From assembly GCF_010669145.1 (NCBI RefSeq), contig NZ_CP048632.1, positions 1,116,001 to 1,180,000 of the forward strand: a stretch of DNA of 64,000 nt, given 5' to 3'. Origin of the DNA: Rhizobium oryzihabitans (GTDB lineage Bacteria; Pseudomonadota; Alphaproteobacteria; Rhizobiales; Rhizobiaceae). Made by a program: the position numbers and the translations under genes. Of this stretch, positions 36,378 to 44,055 are shown in pieces. The notes under the pieces are model-generated. The model had not been told where the DNA came from. It saw only the letters and a program-made list of their open reading frames with translations, and did not search any database. Within the stretch, counting starts at the first letter, position 1; the number at the start of each line of letters is the position of its first letter.

Positions 36378-37841
36378 CTACGTCCCGCAAAACGTCCGAA
36401 ATACCCTCTCATGGCTCATCGGTGGCTGCATGTAGACGAAATTGTCCGGCCGTTCCTCGAAGGGCGTTGCAATTGCGGCCAGCATGGCGTGGAAGGGTTC
36501 AAAATCATCGTCCTCCACCGCCGCCGCGATCAGTTCCTCGATGCGGTGGTTGCGCGGAATGATGGCCGGATTGGTCGAGAGCATCGCCTGTGACCTTGCA
36601 GCGGCGGAAACACCTTCCCGCGCGGCCCTCTCCCGCCAGCGCCCCAGCCATTCATCCGCCCCGGCAATATCGATGAACATGCCGCGAAACGGCTCGGCAT
36701 CTCCGTCGGCCGCATGGGAAAGACGCCGGAAGGTCAGCGTGTAATCGGCCTCCGATGCCTGCATCAGCGCCAGCAACGCCTGCACCAGATCGATGTCACC
36801 CTCTTCCTCCACCGTCAGGCCCAGTTTCTCCCGCATGCCGGCAAGCCAGCGCTTGGGAAAGGCAGCGGCGAAATCGGCGAGCACGGCGTTGGCGAGCTCG
36901 GCTGCTTTTTCGACTTGAGAGTCGAGCAGCGGCAACAGGCATTCCGCCAGCCTTGCGATGTTCCACTGGGCGATGCCCGGCTGGTTGTTGAAGGCGTAGC
37001 GCCCCTGCGCATCGATGGAGGAGAACACCTTGTTGGGATGATATTCATCAAGGAAGGCGCAGGGCCCGAAATCGATGGTCTCGCCGGAGACCGCCATATT
37101 GTCGGTATTCATGACGCCATGGATAAAGCCCACCATCATCCAGCGGGCGATGAGTTCACACTGCCGCTGCGCAATCCCCTGCAAAAGGGCGAGGTAAGGA
37201 TTGCCGGCATTTTTCGCTTCGGGATAGTGGCGCTCGATCACGTAGTCCGCGAGGTTCCTGATCGCCTCGTCATCCTCGCGCGCCGCGAAGAACTGGAAGG
37301 TGCCGACACGGATGTGGCTGGCCGCAACGCGGGTGAAAACGCCGCCCGGCAGACCGACCTCGCGCTGCACCCTTTCACCGGAAAGGACGGCGGCCAGTGC
37401 CCTTGTCGCGGGAATGCCGAGCGCAAACATCGCCTCCGACACGATATATTCACGCAGCACCGGGCCGAGCGCCGCGCGCCCGTCTCCCCTTCGCGAAAAC
37501 GGTGTCGGGCCGGAGCCTTTGAGCTGGATATCACGGCGTTTGCCGTTTTTGTCGATCACCTCGCCGAGGAGAATGGCGCGACCGTCGCCGAGCTGCGGCA
37601 CGAAACCGCCGAACTGGTGGCCCGCATAGGCCATGGCGAGCGGCTCGGCCCCTTGCGGCACCACATTGCCGGAAAAGATCGCCGCCAGCCTTTCATCATC
37701 GAGGCCTGATACGTCGAGAAGAAGCTCGTCGGCAAGCGCACGGTTGAAAGCGATGAGACGCGGCGCCTTCACCGGCGTTGGCAGCACGGCGGCGCTGAAA
37801 CGCTCCGGCAGGCGGGCATAGGAATTGTCGAATCTGATCAC
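36378..37841 (-). CDS. selO: Protein adenylyltransferase SelO (YdiU/UPF0061)
   Basis: 487 residues. Pseudokinase-fold AMPylase: AGHQFGGFVPQLGDGRAILLGEV, QLKGSGPTPFSRRGDGRAALGPVLREYIVSEAM, ALGIPATRALAAVLSGERV, and GFIHGVMNTDNMAVSGETIDFGPCAFLDEY with the catalytic Asp. The C-terminal HERVFRTFCGT keeps the Cys that is selenocysteine in metazoan SelO. It transfers AMP to Ser/Thr/Tyr of targets during redox stress in known members. The start is well placed. Confidence 0.94.
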   Translation of the reverse strand: MIRFDNSYARLPERFSAAVLPTPVKAPRLIAFNRALADELLLDVSGLDDERLAAIFSGNVVPQGAEPLAMAYAGHQFGGFVPQLGDGRAILLGEVIDKNGKRRDIQLKGSGPTPFSRRGDGRAALGPVLREYIVSEAMFALGIPATRALAAVLSGERVQREVGLPGGVFTRVAASHIRVGTFQFFAAREDDEAIRNLADYVIERHYPEAKNAGNPYLALLQGIAQRQCELIARWMMVGFIHGVMNTDNMAVSGETIDFGPCAFLDEYHPNKVFSSIDAQGRYAFNNQPGIAQWNIARLAECLLPLLDSQVEKAAELANAVLADFAAAFPKRWLAGMREKLGLTVEEEGDIDLVQALLALMQASEADYTLTFRRLSHAADGDAEPFRGMFIDIAGADEWLGRWRERAAREGVSAAARSQAMLSTNPAIIPRNHRIEELIAAAVEDDDFEPFHAMLAAIATPFEERPDNFVYMQPPMSHERVFRTFCGT

Positions 37842-38013
37842 GGGTAAACTCCCTGCTTTTGCCTGATATGGCCATTTTCACGCCCGTTTTCGAGTGCGAA
37901 ATTTGCAATTGTCAAAAGCTGCGCCGGACTTCGGAAAAATCAGTTTGAACTGTACGTATATTTGAACATACAAACAGCCAATAGATGAGTGACAGTTCAA
38001 GCAGGATATCCTG

Positions 38014-39072
38014 GTGCCAGACTTCCCCCATGACGACAGTGAGATGGGCAAGGCCATCCGCCACTTCGACTGGTCCTCGACAAGCGTGGGCCCGATCAGC
38101 ACATGGCCGGTATCACTCAAAACCACCGTGCAGATGATCCTCAAGCAAGGGCATGCAATCTGTCTGTTCTGGGGGCCTGACCTCAACATCATCTACAACG
38201 ACGCCTACCGCCCGTTTCTTGGACTGAAGGAAGAGGGTGCGCTCGGCAAGCCGTTTCACATCATCTGGTCCGATGTCTGGAACGATGTGAAACACTTCGT
38301 TGATCAGGCGCTGTCCGGCACGGGCACGTTCGCCGAGGACATGCACCTCGTCATGGACCGCAACGGTTATCCCGAAGACACCTACTGGACCTTTTCCTAC
38401 AGCCCGCTTTACGACGACCAGGGCGTGATCGCGGGGCTGATAGACATAGCCGTCGACACGACCGGGGCGGTGCAGAGCCGCAGCCGGGAAGAGCTTCTGC
38501 GGCGCGAACTCGTCCACCGGGTCAAGAACACGATGGCGATCACGACTGCCGTCGTCAGCGCCACCCTGCGCCATTCGCAATCGCTTGACGAGGCGCGCGA
38601 CACCATCAAGAAGCGCATCGCGGCGCTCGGCAACGCCCAGAACCTCATGCACGCCTCCGGCCAGGGCACCAGCATAGCCGAGCTTATCTACAGCAGCGTG
38701 CATCCGCATCTGGACGACAGGACCCGCGTCACGATATCCGGGCCGGACTTGGAAATCGCGCCGCAACAGGCGCTTGGCCTGTCGCTCGCCGTCTATGAAC
38801 TGGCGACCAACGCTTTGAAATACGGCGCTCTTTCCAATGAAAACGGAAAGGTCGACATTGTCTGGACGCTGGATGAGGATGATCGTTTCGCGTTGCGCTG
38901 GCGGGAGGCCGGCGGGCCCGCGGTCAGGACGCCGACGCGCAAGGGTTTCGGTTCGCGGCTTACCAACCAGATCGTCGCGGCCTATTTCTCAGGCGAAGGC
39001 CGCACCTTCTACCATCCCGACGGGCTGGTATTCGAACTGGAAGGCAAATACGAAACAACAACGCCGGACTGA
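38014..39072 (+). CDS. HWE-family histidine kinase, soluble, PAS-containing
   Basis: 352 residues, no TM segments. The N-terminal half is a PAS-like sensor (AICLFWGPDLNIIYNDAYRPFLG, EDTYWTFSYSPLYDDQGVIAGLIDIAVD). The kinase half has the HWE H-box ELVHRVKNTMAIT (His168), the ATP-binding ALGLSLAVYELATNALKYGAL and the RWREAGGP motif that names the family. GTG start with AGGA 7 bp upstream. HWE kinases are abundant in rhizobia and often act in light or general-stress signalling. No response regulator is adjacent. Confidence 0.9.
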   Translation: MPDFPHDDSEMGKAIRHFDWSSTSVGPISTWPVSLKTTVQMILKQGHAICLFWGPDLNIIYNDAYRPFLGLKEEGALGKPFHIIWSDVWNDVKHFVDQALSGTGTFAEDMHLVMDRNGYPEDTYWTFSYSPLYDDQGVIAGLIDIAVDTTGAVQSRSREELLRRELVHRVKNTMAITTAVVSATLRHSQSLDEARDTIKKRIAALGNAQNLMHASGQGTSIAELIYSSVHPHLDDRTRVTISGPDLEIAPQQALGLSLAVYELATNALKYGALSNENGKVDIVWTLDEDDRFALRWREAGGPAVRTPTRKGFGSRLTNQIVAAYFSGEGRTFYHPDGLVFELEGKYETTTPD

Positions 39073-39148
39073 AGCCGGGAGTTGAACTTTCTTTCGTCCC
39101 ATTCGTTGCGTTTCCTGAACCAGAAACGCCGCAACGAAAGGAACGGGA

Positions 39149-40867
39149 ATGACCGTCGTTGAAGCCGTAGCCGCCGAGCCGGAAAGCGCCATCCGCACCC
39201 TTCACACCGACCTGCCGGTCAATGCCACCTTCCATGTCTGGCTGAAGGCGAAGAAACCGGCCGAACCCGGTGCCGTCTCCTTCTCCAATGCGAACGGAAA
39301 ATTCGCTGAGGTTTCAAGCCTCAACACGGAAGAGTTCGGTTTTCGAATCTACCAGGTCTTCGGCGGCGGCCATGTGGAGCTGAGTTACGACACGGTCACC
39401 ACAGCCGTTTCCGTCATCTACTGGTTCACCGCTTCGGACGTGCTCGAAACCGGCATCACCGTCGTTCACACCAAGCCTGACAATGCGGCACCCGAGTTGC
39501 CTGACAGCTATCACTTCCGCCCGCCCTTCGGCTGGATGAACGATCCCAACGGTTTCGGACGGTTCGAAGGCAGGCCGCATCTGTTCTATCAGCATTATTC
39601 ACACGGGCTGCGCTGGAACACCATGCATTGGGGCCATGCCGTCTCGTCGGATTATCTTCGCTGGCGGCACCTGCCGATCTTTCTTTTCCCCTCCGAGGAT
39701 CTGACGACCCGGCCCGACAAGCGCGGCGGCGCCTATTCCGGCTCCACCATTCCGCTGGTGGAAGGCACGGGCATCCGCGTGTTCTTCACCGAGCAGGTGC
39801 AGGACCGCATTCCCGAACAGCAGATCCAGCTTACCGCCACATCCTCCGATCTCATCATGGCCGGACAGGCCGAGGTCATCCTCGGCCACCGACCGGACGG
39901 ACAGGGGCTGACACCGGATTTCCGCGATCCCTACGTCTTTCGCGGTCCCGATGGGCTTTGGAAAATGGTGCTCGGCAGCCAGAGCGACGGTGGTGGCGTC
40001 ATTCTTCTTTATGAAACACTCGATCCGACTGCGGCCTCCGGCTGGACCTATGTGGGCAAGCTGTGGGTGGAAACGCGCTACAAGACCACGGCCATCGAAT
40101 GCCCCTGCCTGCTGCCGCTTGACGGCCCGGCCAATGCCCGCTCCACCCGCTGGGTGCTGGTCTATGGGCTGATGCATTCGGAAGACCCGGAGACCGGCCG
40201 CAAGAACCTGACCATGGCCGATGTCGGCTGGTTCGATGGCAAGACATTCAACAGGGAATTCGGCCAGGAACTGGATTTCGGCACCGACAATTACGCCTTT
40301 CAGGCATTTCTCGATGGCGACAGCATCATCGGTATCGGCTGGCTTGCCAATTGGGCGGATGCCAACCCGGAAATCGATTTCCCCACCTCCATGACCCTGC
40401 CGCGCCGCATTCACTATTCGAACGGCGAGCTTCTGACGCCGCCGATCGGTGCTGCGGAAAGCCTGCGCAGCCATATTCTCGACCGCACGCGTCTGGCGGC
40501 CGGCGAGCGCGTTACCTTCATCAACGGGGCGGTGGAAATGCTGATCGAGCTTGCCTCGCCCGGCGCGCCTTTCGAGCTGGCCCTCGATCATCCGGCGGTG
40601 ACGCTTGGTCTCGTCTCCGATGAAACCGGCCTGTGGATCCGCCATGAGGACGGGCGTGACGGCCCCTCCCCGCATTATATCGCCAAGGGCGCGAGGGCAT
40701 CGCGCATCCGCATCTTTCTGGATTACGGCTCCATCGAGGTCTTTGCCAATCGGGGCCGCTATGTCGGCACGAAACGGATCGAGGGTTTCGAGCCCGTGCG
40801 CTCCGCCATGCTCAGAGCAGCACCCGGCACCGTGGTGCACGCCACCACCTGGGCGCTGCGACCCTGA
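39149..40867 (+). CDS. Glycoside hydrolase family 32 (fructan/sucrose hydrolase)
   Basis: 572 residues. The GH32 catalytic blocks are WMNDPNG (nucleophile D132), FRDPYVF (transition-state Asp), and AIECPCLL with the acid/base Glu in EC. The beta-sandwich C-terminal domain runs from about 430 and includes RIFLDYGSIEVFANRG. Residues 1-115 form an N-terminal extension with beta-rich segments before the catalytic domain. No signal peptide is visible, so the enzyme looks cytosolic. Expected substrates are levan, inulin-type fructans or sucrose. Start ATG follows GAAAGGAACGGGA. Confidence 0.92.
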   Translation: MTVVEAVAAEPESAIRTLHTDLPVNATFHVWLKAKKPAEPGAVSFSNANGKFAEVSSLNTEEFGFRIYQVFGGGHVELSYDTVTTAVSVIYWFTASDVLETGITVVHTKPDNAAPELPDSYHFRPPFGWMNDPNGFGRFEGRPHLFYQHYSHGLRWNTMHWGHAVSSDYLRWRHLPIFLFPSEDLTTRPDKRGGAYSGSTIPLVEGTGIRVFFTEQVQDRIPEQQIQLTATSSDLIMAGQAEVILGHRPDGQGLTPDFRDPYVFRGPDGLWKMVLGSQSDGGGVILLYETLDPTAASGWTYVGKLWVETRYKTTAIECPCLLPLDGPANARSTRWVLVYGLMHSEDPETGRKNLTMADVGWFDGKTFNREFGQELDFGTDNYAFQAFLDGDSIIGIGWLANWADANPEIDFPTSMTLPRRIHYSNGELLTPPIGAAESLRSHILDRTRLAAGERVTFINGAVEMLIELASPGAPFELALDHPAVTLGLVSDETGLWIRHEDGRDGPSPHYIAKGARASRIRIFLDYGSIEVFANRGRYVGTKRIEGFEPVRSAMLRAAPGTVVHATTWALRP

Positions 40868-40927
40868 GGAACCTTTTGGCGGATCTGGCTGTTGATCATT
40901 GAGAAAACCGCCCGAAGGAGAAACGGC

Positions 40928-41101
40928 ATGACCAAAATCAGCGATTCAAGCGATCCCATTCTGTTTCCGACCGAAGCCCACGAAAACAAGGGTGAGAAGA
41001 AACGCGCCGGCAAGGGCATCATCATCATTATCGGCGCAATCGCGATCATGTCCTTCGTCGTCTATCTGGCGGCGATCACCATCGCCGCCACCCAGTCGTA
41101 A
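40928..41101 (+). CDS. Small single-pass membrane protein (57 aa)
   Basis: GAAGGAG 7 bp before the ATG. The hydrophilic N-terminus MTKISDSSDPILFPTEAHENKGEKKRAG is followed by one TM helix (GIIIIIGAIAIMSFVVYLAAITIA). It lies 60 bp after the GH32 gene on the same strand. Unknown function; the strong ribosome-binding site and tidy topology support a real gene. Confidence 0.75.
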   Translation: MTKISDSSDPILFPTEAHENKGEKKRAGKGIIIIIGAIAIMSFVVYLAAITIAATQS

Positions 41102-41124
41102 ACCACGCGCCACGTGGCGGAGAT

Positions 41125-42522
41125 TTAACGCTCTGCGCTCCGCAGCCCGCGCGTGGTGAGGATCGCCAGCAGCGACACCAGAACACCCAGCCCATAAAGA
41201 TAGACCATCGGCATCGTCACATCGGCGCGTTCGATCTGCGTGACAAGATCGGTTGCCGCGGCGACGGTGCCGCTTGCACCGGCTCCGGCTGCCGCACCCA
41301 GTGTCGCGACCGTGGGCAGCAGCGCGCCCGTCATCTTGCGCTCTTCCTCAGGCGCCGCCTCCATGGCCGCCTGGCTGATACCCGCCCAGGACATGCCGAA
41401 AGCCGAACCGATCAGGATTTGCCCGATGAGCATTTCCATCCAGTTCCCCGTCGAAAGCCCCAGCCCCAGCAGAGCGCAGCCCGGCACCATCTGGTAAGGC
41501 CCGTAATGCAGGCAAATTTCCCGCAGGCGGCCGGAACGCAGGCTGCCGATGAGCATGGCGACGAAGCTCCAGGCAAGCGGCATCGTCACGACGATGAAAC
41601 CTGCGAAGGTCGGCTCATATTGCCAGAGATTGATGGCGACATAAGCGAGATAGACGCTGCCCAGCGCATGGGCATAGGACATCAGGAACAACACCCAGAA
41701 ACCGCTGCCAAGCACCGTTTTCAGCCGGAAGGAATCCGTCGGGAAAAGGCCGGTCGAAGGGCGGACGCCCGCCTTCAGCGAGGCCCATAACAGCGCTGCG
41801 CCGGCAAGCAGGGCAATGACGCGCAGGCTCGCATCCTCGAAGGCGGAAGGCGCGGAAAAGGCCAGCGCGCCGACAAGGCAAAGAGCCAGGGGAACCAGCG
41901 GCTTGCGCGTCGCAGCGACCGGCCTCTCAGCGGATACGGCAGAGTTGGTATAGGCCAGCAACAGCGCAATCAGCGGCGCGGACAAAAGAAAGGTCGCGCG
42001 CCAGGAGAGGTGCTCGGTGGCAAAACCGCCGGTCAAAGGCCCGATGAAAGATGCGACCGCCCATATGGCCGCCTCGATGGCGAAGACCTTCGGCAGCAGG
42101 GCGGAACGGAAACCGGCAGGTATGAGGCTGTAGCACACCGCCACGATCAGGCCATCGGCAAGCCCCTGCAAGGCCCGGCCGATGACGACCCAGAGGAAGC
42201 TGTCGGCAAGCGCCGACATGACGGAGCCGATGGAAAAGATCAGGCAGCACAGGAGGAGAACGGCGCGCGCGCCAAATCGCTCGCGAAACAGGACGGCGGT
42301 GACGCCACCCGCCACGGAACCGACGAAATAGAGGCTGTAGGCCCAGCTATAAAATGCAGCGCCGCCAATCTCGCGCACGGCCACCGGCAGGGCAGTTACC
42401 ACCGCGAACTGATTGAAGGCATGCAGGCCGATACCGGAGGAAATGACGGTCAGAAGCGAGAGGTTCGCCCCGCTCAACAATTCCATCCAGCCATTTTTCT
42501 CCGTCATTTCCACACTCGTCAA
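41125..42522 (-). CDS. MFS transporter (DHA2/EmrB-like, 14 TM type)
   Basis: About 465 residues with around 14 hydrophobic segments. Motifs include YLYFVGSVAGGVTAVLFRERFGARAVLLLCC and IGRALQGLADGLIVAVCYSLIPAGFR, typical of the drug-resistance MFS group. The TTG at 42522 has AAAGGA 7 bp upstream (TTGACGAGTGTGGAAATG), and an ATG five codons later at 42507 is the alternative. The substrate cannot be inferred. No neighbouring regulator. Confidence 0.88.
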   Translation of the reverse strand: MTSVEMTEKNGWMELLSGANLSLLTVISSGIGLHAFNQFAVVTALPVAVREIGGAAFYSWAYSLYFVGSVAGGVTAVLFRERFGARAVLLLCCLIFSIGSVMSALADSFLWVVIGRALQGLADGLIVAVCYSLIPAGFRSALLPKVFAIEAAIWAVASFIGPLTGGFATEHLSWRATFLLSAPLIALLLAYTNSAVSAERPVAATRKPLVPLALCLVGALAFSAPSAFEDASLRVIALLAGAALLWASLKAGVRPSTGLFPTDSFRLKTVLGSGFWVLFLMSYAHALGSVYLAYVAINLWQYEPTFAGFIVVTMPLAWSFVAMLIGSLRSGRLREICLHYGPYQMVPGCALLGLGLSTGNWMEMLIGQILIGSAFGMSWAGISQAAMEAAPEEERKMTGALLPTVATLGAAAGAGASGTVAAATDLVTQIERADVTMPMVYLYGLGVLVSLLAILTTRGLRSAER

Positions 42523-42690
42523 AGCCGTATCCTTTCCATTTTTGCGATACGGCGGGCAAACTAGAACCTCAAGCACTATTGAGGTCAAGACGCCTTTTTC
42601 ACGCGATGCCGTTTGAGCGAATCGACCGGTCTCAGGAACCCTCTGCGCCCCCGGCCGTTTGCGCAATGACCCGATAGAAAGGATATCGTC

Positions 42691-42939
42691 ATGGACCGCA
42701 AGAAAGCTGTACCCCTCAACGAAGACGCCATGAATGAGGACCTGCTCGATCTCGACATCGACGCCCTTCCGGCAAAGGGAGAAATTCCGCAATCCATCGA
42801 ACAGGAAATCGAGGAAGAAGAAGCCGAGAGCGAGGATGACCCCTATCAGGAAAGCGACGAGGCCCTTCCCGACGACGCGGAAGAACGGGTGATCAACCGC
42901 AATCCCTCACGGGAAGGCGGGGCGTTCGACGAGGTCTGA
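42691..42939 (+). CDS. Small acidic protein of unknown function (82 aa)
   Basis: 82 residues with AAAGGA upstream of the ATG. About a third of the residues are Asp/Glu (QEIEEEEAESEDDPYQESDEALPDDAEE), so it is intrinsically disordered. No domain recognised. It might be a DNA-mimic or chaperone-like protein; there is no support beyond composition. Confidence 0.7.
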   Translation: MDRKKAVPLNEDAMNEDLLDLDIDALPAKGEIPQSIEQEIEEEEAESEDDPYQESDEALPDDAEERVINRNPSREGGAFDEV

Positions 42940-42945
42940 AAACGA

Positions 42946-43296
42946 CTATGGGCGGGGCGCAAGGCGCTTCAACATGTGGCGCAGATTGTCCTGCCCGCCA
43001 AAAAACACCGCGAGAATACGCACGGTCTTTTCGCCCTCATCAACATCGAAATAAAATACCGCCTGATTTTTTGTGACCCGGCGCAGGCCCGGCAATATTT
43101 CGGATGACAACGTCCCCTGAAAAGGCGCCTTGTGCAGAGCCTCCATATCCACCTCAATAGACGCAATACGCCTCGCAGCCCGTGCGAAAGCCGCAGGCAG
43201 AGCATCGCCAAGGTCCAGATAGGACTGGACGAGATGGTCCAGAATGAGACCAAGGTCCTGATCCGTTTGCGTCGAACGCAGGACCTTAAAGGCCAT
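42946..43296 (-). CDS. ParE/RelE-family toxin
   Basis: 116 residues. FKVLRSTQTDQDLGLILDHLVQSYLDLGDALPAAFARAARRIASIE, GLRRVTKNQAVFYFDVDEGEKTVRILAVFFGGQDNLRHML fits the ParE/RelE beta-alpha fold with a conserved basic middle strand and the C-terminal hydrophobic strand. The start overlaps the antitoxin gene by 11 bp. Target (gyrase or mRNA) not determinable. Confidence 0.85.
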   Translation of the reverse strand: MAFKVLRSTQTDQDLGLILDHLVQSYLDLGDALPAAFARAARRIASIEVDMEALHKAPFQGTLSSEILPGLRRVTKNQAVFYFDVDEGEKTVRILAVFFGGQDNLRHMLKRLAPRP

Positions 43297-43555
43297 AACC
43301 GGCCTTTTTGGCTGCGATCATGGCCGTCGTCCTGTCCTTGCCGTCTTCGACAGAGACGAAGTCTCCCTTCCCGCGCTCAACCAGTAAAACTCGAAGCGCG
43401 GCGAGTTCGGCCTCCTTCAGTTCCGTTTCCTGTCGGAGCAGCTCCAGTCCGCGCTGCACCACGGCGCTGAGGCTCGCGTAACGCCCCTCCTCAACCAGCC
43501 TGCGGGCAAAGATATCCTGCTGATCGGAAATGGATACGGATGCCTTGACCGACAT
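43286..43555 (-). CDS. ParD-like antitoxin (ribbon-helix-helix)
   Basis: 89 residues from MSVKASVSISDQQDIFARRLVEEGRYASLSAVVQRGLELLRQETEL, a ribbon-helix-helix DNA-binding start as in ParD/CopG antitoxins, then a charged neutralising tail. It is the first gene of the pair, with a long near-perfect inverted repeat just upstream that fits autoregulation. Confidence 0.87.
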   Translation of the reverse strand: MSVKASVSISDQQDIFARRLVEEGRYASLSAVVQRGLELLRQETELKEAELAALRVLLVERGKGDFVSVEDGKDRTTAMIAAKKAGYGL

Positions 43556-43575
43556 TGCGGCGCTCCCTTTATCGT

Positions 43576-43607
43576 GGAAGATGGTGCTACTCAGTAGCAC
43601 ATCTTCC
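43576..43607. promoter_or_regulatory. Toxin-antitoxin operator palindrome
   Basis: GGAAGATGGTGCTACT-C-AGTAGCACATCTTCC: 15 of 16 arm bases pair, with one base unpaired. It lies 20-50 bp upstream of the antitoxin start, where a ParD-type autoregulator would bind. Confidence 0.7.
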
Positions 43608-43632
43608 ATCTTCGTTCCAGCCGCATTGCAGC

Positions 43633-44055
43633 TCAGTGGGTTCTGGCGGCCTTGCCGGCGCTCTTTTCAGCGCCCGCGAGATCGTCAAGGATGGGGCAAT
43701 CGGGCCGGTGGTCGCCGCCGCAGCAATGGGCAAGGTGGGACAGCGTCTTCACCATGCCCTTCATCTCGGCGATCTTCTGCTCGAGATCGGCGATGTGGAC
43801 GAGCGCGATTTCCTTGACCGCCGAACTCTCGCGGGTCTTGTCCTGCCAGAGTTTCAGCAGCGTCTCGGTTTCTTCGAGCGAGAAACCGAGCGTGCGCGCC
43901 CGCTTGATGAAGCGCAGATTGTGCACGTCCTGCTCACCATAGACCCGGTAATTATTGCCCGTGCGGGCGGCGGGGGTGATGAGGCCGATCTGCTCGTAAT
44001 AACGGATCATCTTGGCGGAAACGCCCGATGCTTCCGATGCCTGGCCGATATTCAT
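43633..44055 (-). CDS. cueR: CueR/HmrR copper-responsive MerR-family activator
   Basis: 140 residues. MerR HTH at the N-terminus (MNIGQASEASGVSAKMIRYYEQIGLI), a long dimerisation helix, and the Cu(I)-binding loop with C112 and C120 (CCGGDHRPDCPIL), matching CueR metal ligands. It overlaps the end of copA by 4 bp and is transcribed with it. In rhizobia the orthologue is called HmrR. Confidence 0.93.
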   Translation of the reverse strand: MNIGQASEASGVSAKMIRYYEQIGLITPAARTGNNYRVYGEQDVHNLRFIKRARTLGFSLEETETLLKLWQDKTRESSAVKEIALVHIADLEQKIAEMKGMVKTLSHLAHCCGGDHRPDCPILDDLAGAEKSAGKAARTH

